A stretch of DNA of 48,249 nt, taken from contig JAILCC010000004.1 of the NCBI GenBank assembly GCA_024680555.1, positions 1 to 48,249 of the forward strand. Direction: 5' to 3'. Under the pieces are notes generated by a model. That model ran no database searches and had not been told where the DNA came from. It worked only from the letters and a program-made list of their open reading frames with translations. Of the stretch, positions 45,185 through 48,249 are shown piece after piece. Source of the DNA: a bacterium. GTDB taxonomy: Bacteria; Cyanobacteriota; Vampirovibrionia; Gastranaerophilales; JAILCC01. The position numbers were made by a program, and so were the translations under genes. Each line of letters begins with the position of its first letter. The first letter of the stretch is position 1.

Positions 45185-46900
45185 CTATGAATTCAATACC
45201 GCATCTCTAACTACTTGGTTAAAGATAATTCTGCCGATTGTTGTTTCAAATTTTTCGTTATTGTCATCTCTAACCAGAATTTTTGTATGAAGGTCAACAA
45301 TGCCTGCAGCGTGCGCAGTCAATGCATCTTCAAAACTAAAGAAGCTATATTTCGGTTTTTCAAATTCTTGTTTTGTAAATGTCAGGTAATAAATACCCAA
45401 AACCATGTCTTGTGACGGAGTAATAATCGGACGACCTGTAGCAGGAGCCAAAATATTGTTCGTCGCAAGCATCAACATACGAGCTTCAGTTTGTGCCTCA
45501 ATAGAAAGAGGTACGTGAACAGCCATTTGGTCACCGTCGAAGTCAGCGTTAAACGCAGAACATACAAGCGGGTGAAGTTGAATTGCTCTACCTTCAACCA
45601 AAACAGGTTCAAATGCCTGAATACCAAGTCTGTGAAGTGTAGGAGCACGGTTCAACATAACCGGGTGTCCGTCAATAACTTCTTCCAAAATATCCCATAC
45701 AACGTTTTCAGAACGTTCTATTTTCTTTTTAGCTGATTTTATGTTTTGAACCAAACCTCTTTCAATAAGTTTGTTGATTACAAACGGCTTAAACAATTCG
45801 ATAGCCATTTCTTTCGGCAAACCGCATTGGTGAAGCTGCAAACGAGGACCTACAACGATAACTGAACGACCAGAGTAGTCAACACGTTTACCCAAAAGGT
45901 TTTGACGGAAACGACCTTGTTTACCTTCGATAATATTACTCAATGATTTAAGAGGTCTGTTATTAGGACCAACAACCGTTCTGCCTCTTCTGCCGTTGTC
46001 AATAAGAGCATCAACAGCTTCCTGAAGCATTCTCTTTTCGTTTCTTACGATGATTTCAGGAGCTCCCATTTCTAACAATCTTAACAAACGGTTATTTCTG
46101 TTAATTACACGTCTGTAAAGGTCATTAAGGTCGCTGGTTGCAAATCTTCCGCCGTCCAACTGAACCATTGGTCTAAGGTCAGGAGGAATAACAGGAAGTA
46201 CATCCATTATCATCCAGGTAGGATCGGTGTTGCTTGCCAATAATGACTCACAGCATCTTAATCTCTTAATTATTTTTGCACGTTTTTGAGCAGAACTTCC
46301 CGCATTAGCAAGCTGCTCTCTCAAATCATTAACAAGGGCCTCAACATCAATTTCGGAAAGAAGTTCTTTTATTGCTTCTGCACCGATACCGACTTTGAGT
46401 TCAGTTTCTTCATGCTCAAGGATATAATCTTCATATTCTTCTTCAGTAAGAAGTTGGAATTTTTTGAAATCGCTGTCCGCAGGATCAAGTACTATATACG
46501 AATTAAAGTATATTACCTGTTCCAAATCTCTTAAAGTCATATCCAAAACCATACCCATGTAGCTGGGGATACCCTTTAAGAACCAAATATGGCTGACAGG
46601 AGCAGCAAGAGTAATATGTCCGAGTCTGTGACGACGAACTTTACTGTCTGTAACTTCTACACCGCATCTTTCGCAAATAATACCTTTATAACGAACTCTT
46701 TTGTATTTACCGCAATAGCATTCCCAGTCCTTTGAAGGTCCGAAAATTCTTTCGCAGAAAAGACCGTCTCTTTCAGGTTTAAGTGTACGATAGTTAATCG
46801 TTTCAGGTTTAGTAACTTCGCCGTAAGACCATTTTAAAATTCTTTCAGGTGAAGCAATACCGATTTTTATATAATCAAAATAATCTATACTTGTAGACAT
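45185..46900 (-). CDS. rpoC1: RNA polymerase beta' subunit, N-terminal part (gamma)
   Basis: This 571-residue protein is the N-terminal part of beta'. It has the zinc-binding cysteines around [22 protein letters not shown] (about 55-80), the clamp and lid region ([13 protein letters not shown]), and the catalytic NADFDGDQM (451-459) with D453, D455 and D457 holding Mg2+. It ends soon after the active-site region, at [11 protein letters not shown]. This is close to the split point in cyanobacterial rpoC1. It lies 14 bases after rpoB and 15 before rpoC2, so all three are one operon. Confidence 0.96.
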   Translation of the reverse strand: MSTSIDYFDYIKIGIASPERILKWSYGEVTKPETINYRTLKPERDGLFCERIFGPSKDWECYCGKYKRVRYKGIICERCGVEVTDSKVRRHRLGHITLAAPVSHIWFLKGIPSYMGMVLDMTLRDLEQVIYFNSYIVLDPADSDFKKFQLLTEEEYEDYILEHEETELKVGIGAEAIKELLSEIDVEALVNDLREQLANAGSSAQKRAKIIKRLRCCESLLASNTDPTWMIMDVLPVIPPDLRPMVQLDGGRFATSDLNDLYRRVINRNNRLLRLLEMGAPEIIVRNEKRMLQEAVDALIDNGRRGRTVVGPNNRPLKSLSNIIEGKQGRFRQNLLGKRVDYSGRSVIVVGPRLQLHQCGLPKEMAIELFKPFVINKLIERGLVQNIKSAKKKIERSENVVWDILEEVIDGHPVMLNRAPTLHRLGIQAFEPVLVEGRAIQLHPLVCSAFNADFDGDQMAVHVPLSIEAQTEARMLMLATNNILAPATGRPIITPSQDMVLGIYYLTFTKQEFEKPKYSFFSFEDALTAHAAGIVDLHTKILVRDDNNEKFETTIGRIIFNQVVRDAVLNS

Positions 46901-46914
46901 TTCTTCTCCTTTAC

Positions 46915-48249
<1,335 letters not shown>

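Overview
This is about 48 kb of AT-rich bacterial chromosome. It most likely comes from a non-photosynthetic relative of cyanobacteria (Melainabacteria/Vampirovibrionia, perhaps a gut Gastranaerophilales); that placement is inference. Four things support it. The RNA polymerase beta' subunit is split into rpoC1 and rpoC2, with a very large insertion in the trigger loop of rpoC2, as in cyanobacteria. The ribosomal protein S21 looks cyanobacterial. There are two paralogues starting MGLxASQ and a pilin-like protein containing FTLAETLITLL, of kinds I associate with that lineage. The metabolism is fermentative or anaerobic: a Na+-pumping oxaloacetate decarboxylase, flavodiiron protein, rubredoxin, flavodoxin and an EFR1-type flavodoxin/ferredoxin.

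Layout. 1-5939 (-): the N-terminal ~1,979 codons of a giant secreted Pmp-like beta-helix protein that runs off the left edge, with 330-bp internal repeats. 6141-7697 (+): flavodiiron protein and a small His-rich secreted protein. 7699-9935 (-): flavodoxin, YjbR-like protein and a secreted alpha/beta hydrolase. 10033-17185: the most unusual block. It holds a short FtsZ-like protein without the GTP-binding signature (-), a divergent WYL regulator (+), a tandem AAA+ ATPase (+) and a helicase fused to an Fe-S PD-(D/E)XK nuclease (+). Similar inverted half-sites lie in both promoter regions, and a tRNA-Lys and a broken tRNA copy follow. 17599-22544 (-): hemolysin III-like protein, DegT-like protein, EFR1 protein and alaS, the last with a 59-bp tandem repeat over its promoter. 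22913-28981 (-): two paralogous proteins with conserved ends, a soluble histidine kinase coupled to a TPR protein, and rubredoxin. 28982-29446: a candidate small RNA with its own promoter and terminator. 29447-31883 (+): nadB-nadC. 31880-35654 (-): a small unknown and oadG-oadA-oadB. 35868-39582 (+): rpsU, a pilin-like protein, then a nucleoside-kinase-like gene, nadD and yqeK. 39637-41193 (-): a small unknown and class II aldolase. 41327-48249 (-): rpoC2, rpoC1 and the 3' part of rpoB.

How the genes work together. nadB, nadC and nadD supply three steps of de novo NAD synthesis; nadA is not here. oadGAB couples oxaloacetate decarboxylation to a sodium gradient. Rubredoxin is the classical electron donor to flavodiiron proteins, which remove O2 or NO. 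The best candidate for an undescribed system is the FtsZ-like/WYL/AAA+/helicase-nuclease block. Shared operator-like half-sites suggest that one regulator controls it, and its parts resemble those of known anti-phage loci, but it matches no named system I can identify. The window also shows a single in-frame amber codon in the otherwise intact rpoB. Since rpoB is essential, this should be checked as a sequencing error or a strain-specific mutation.
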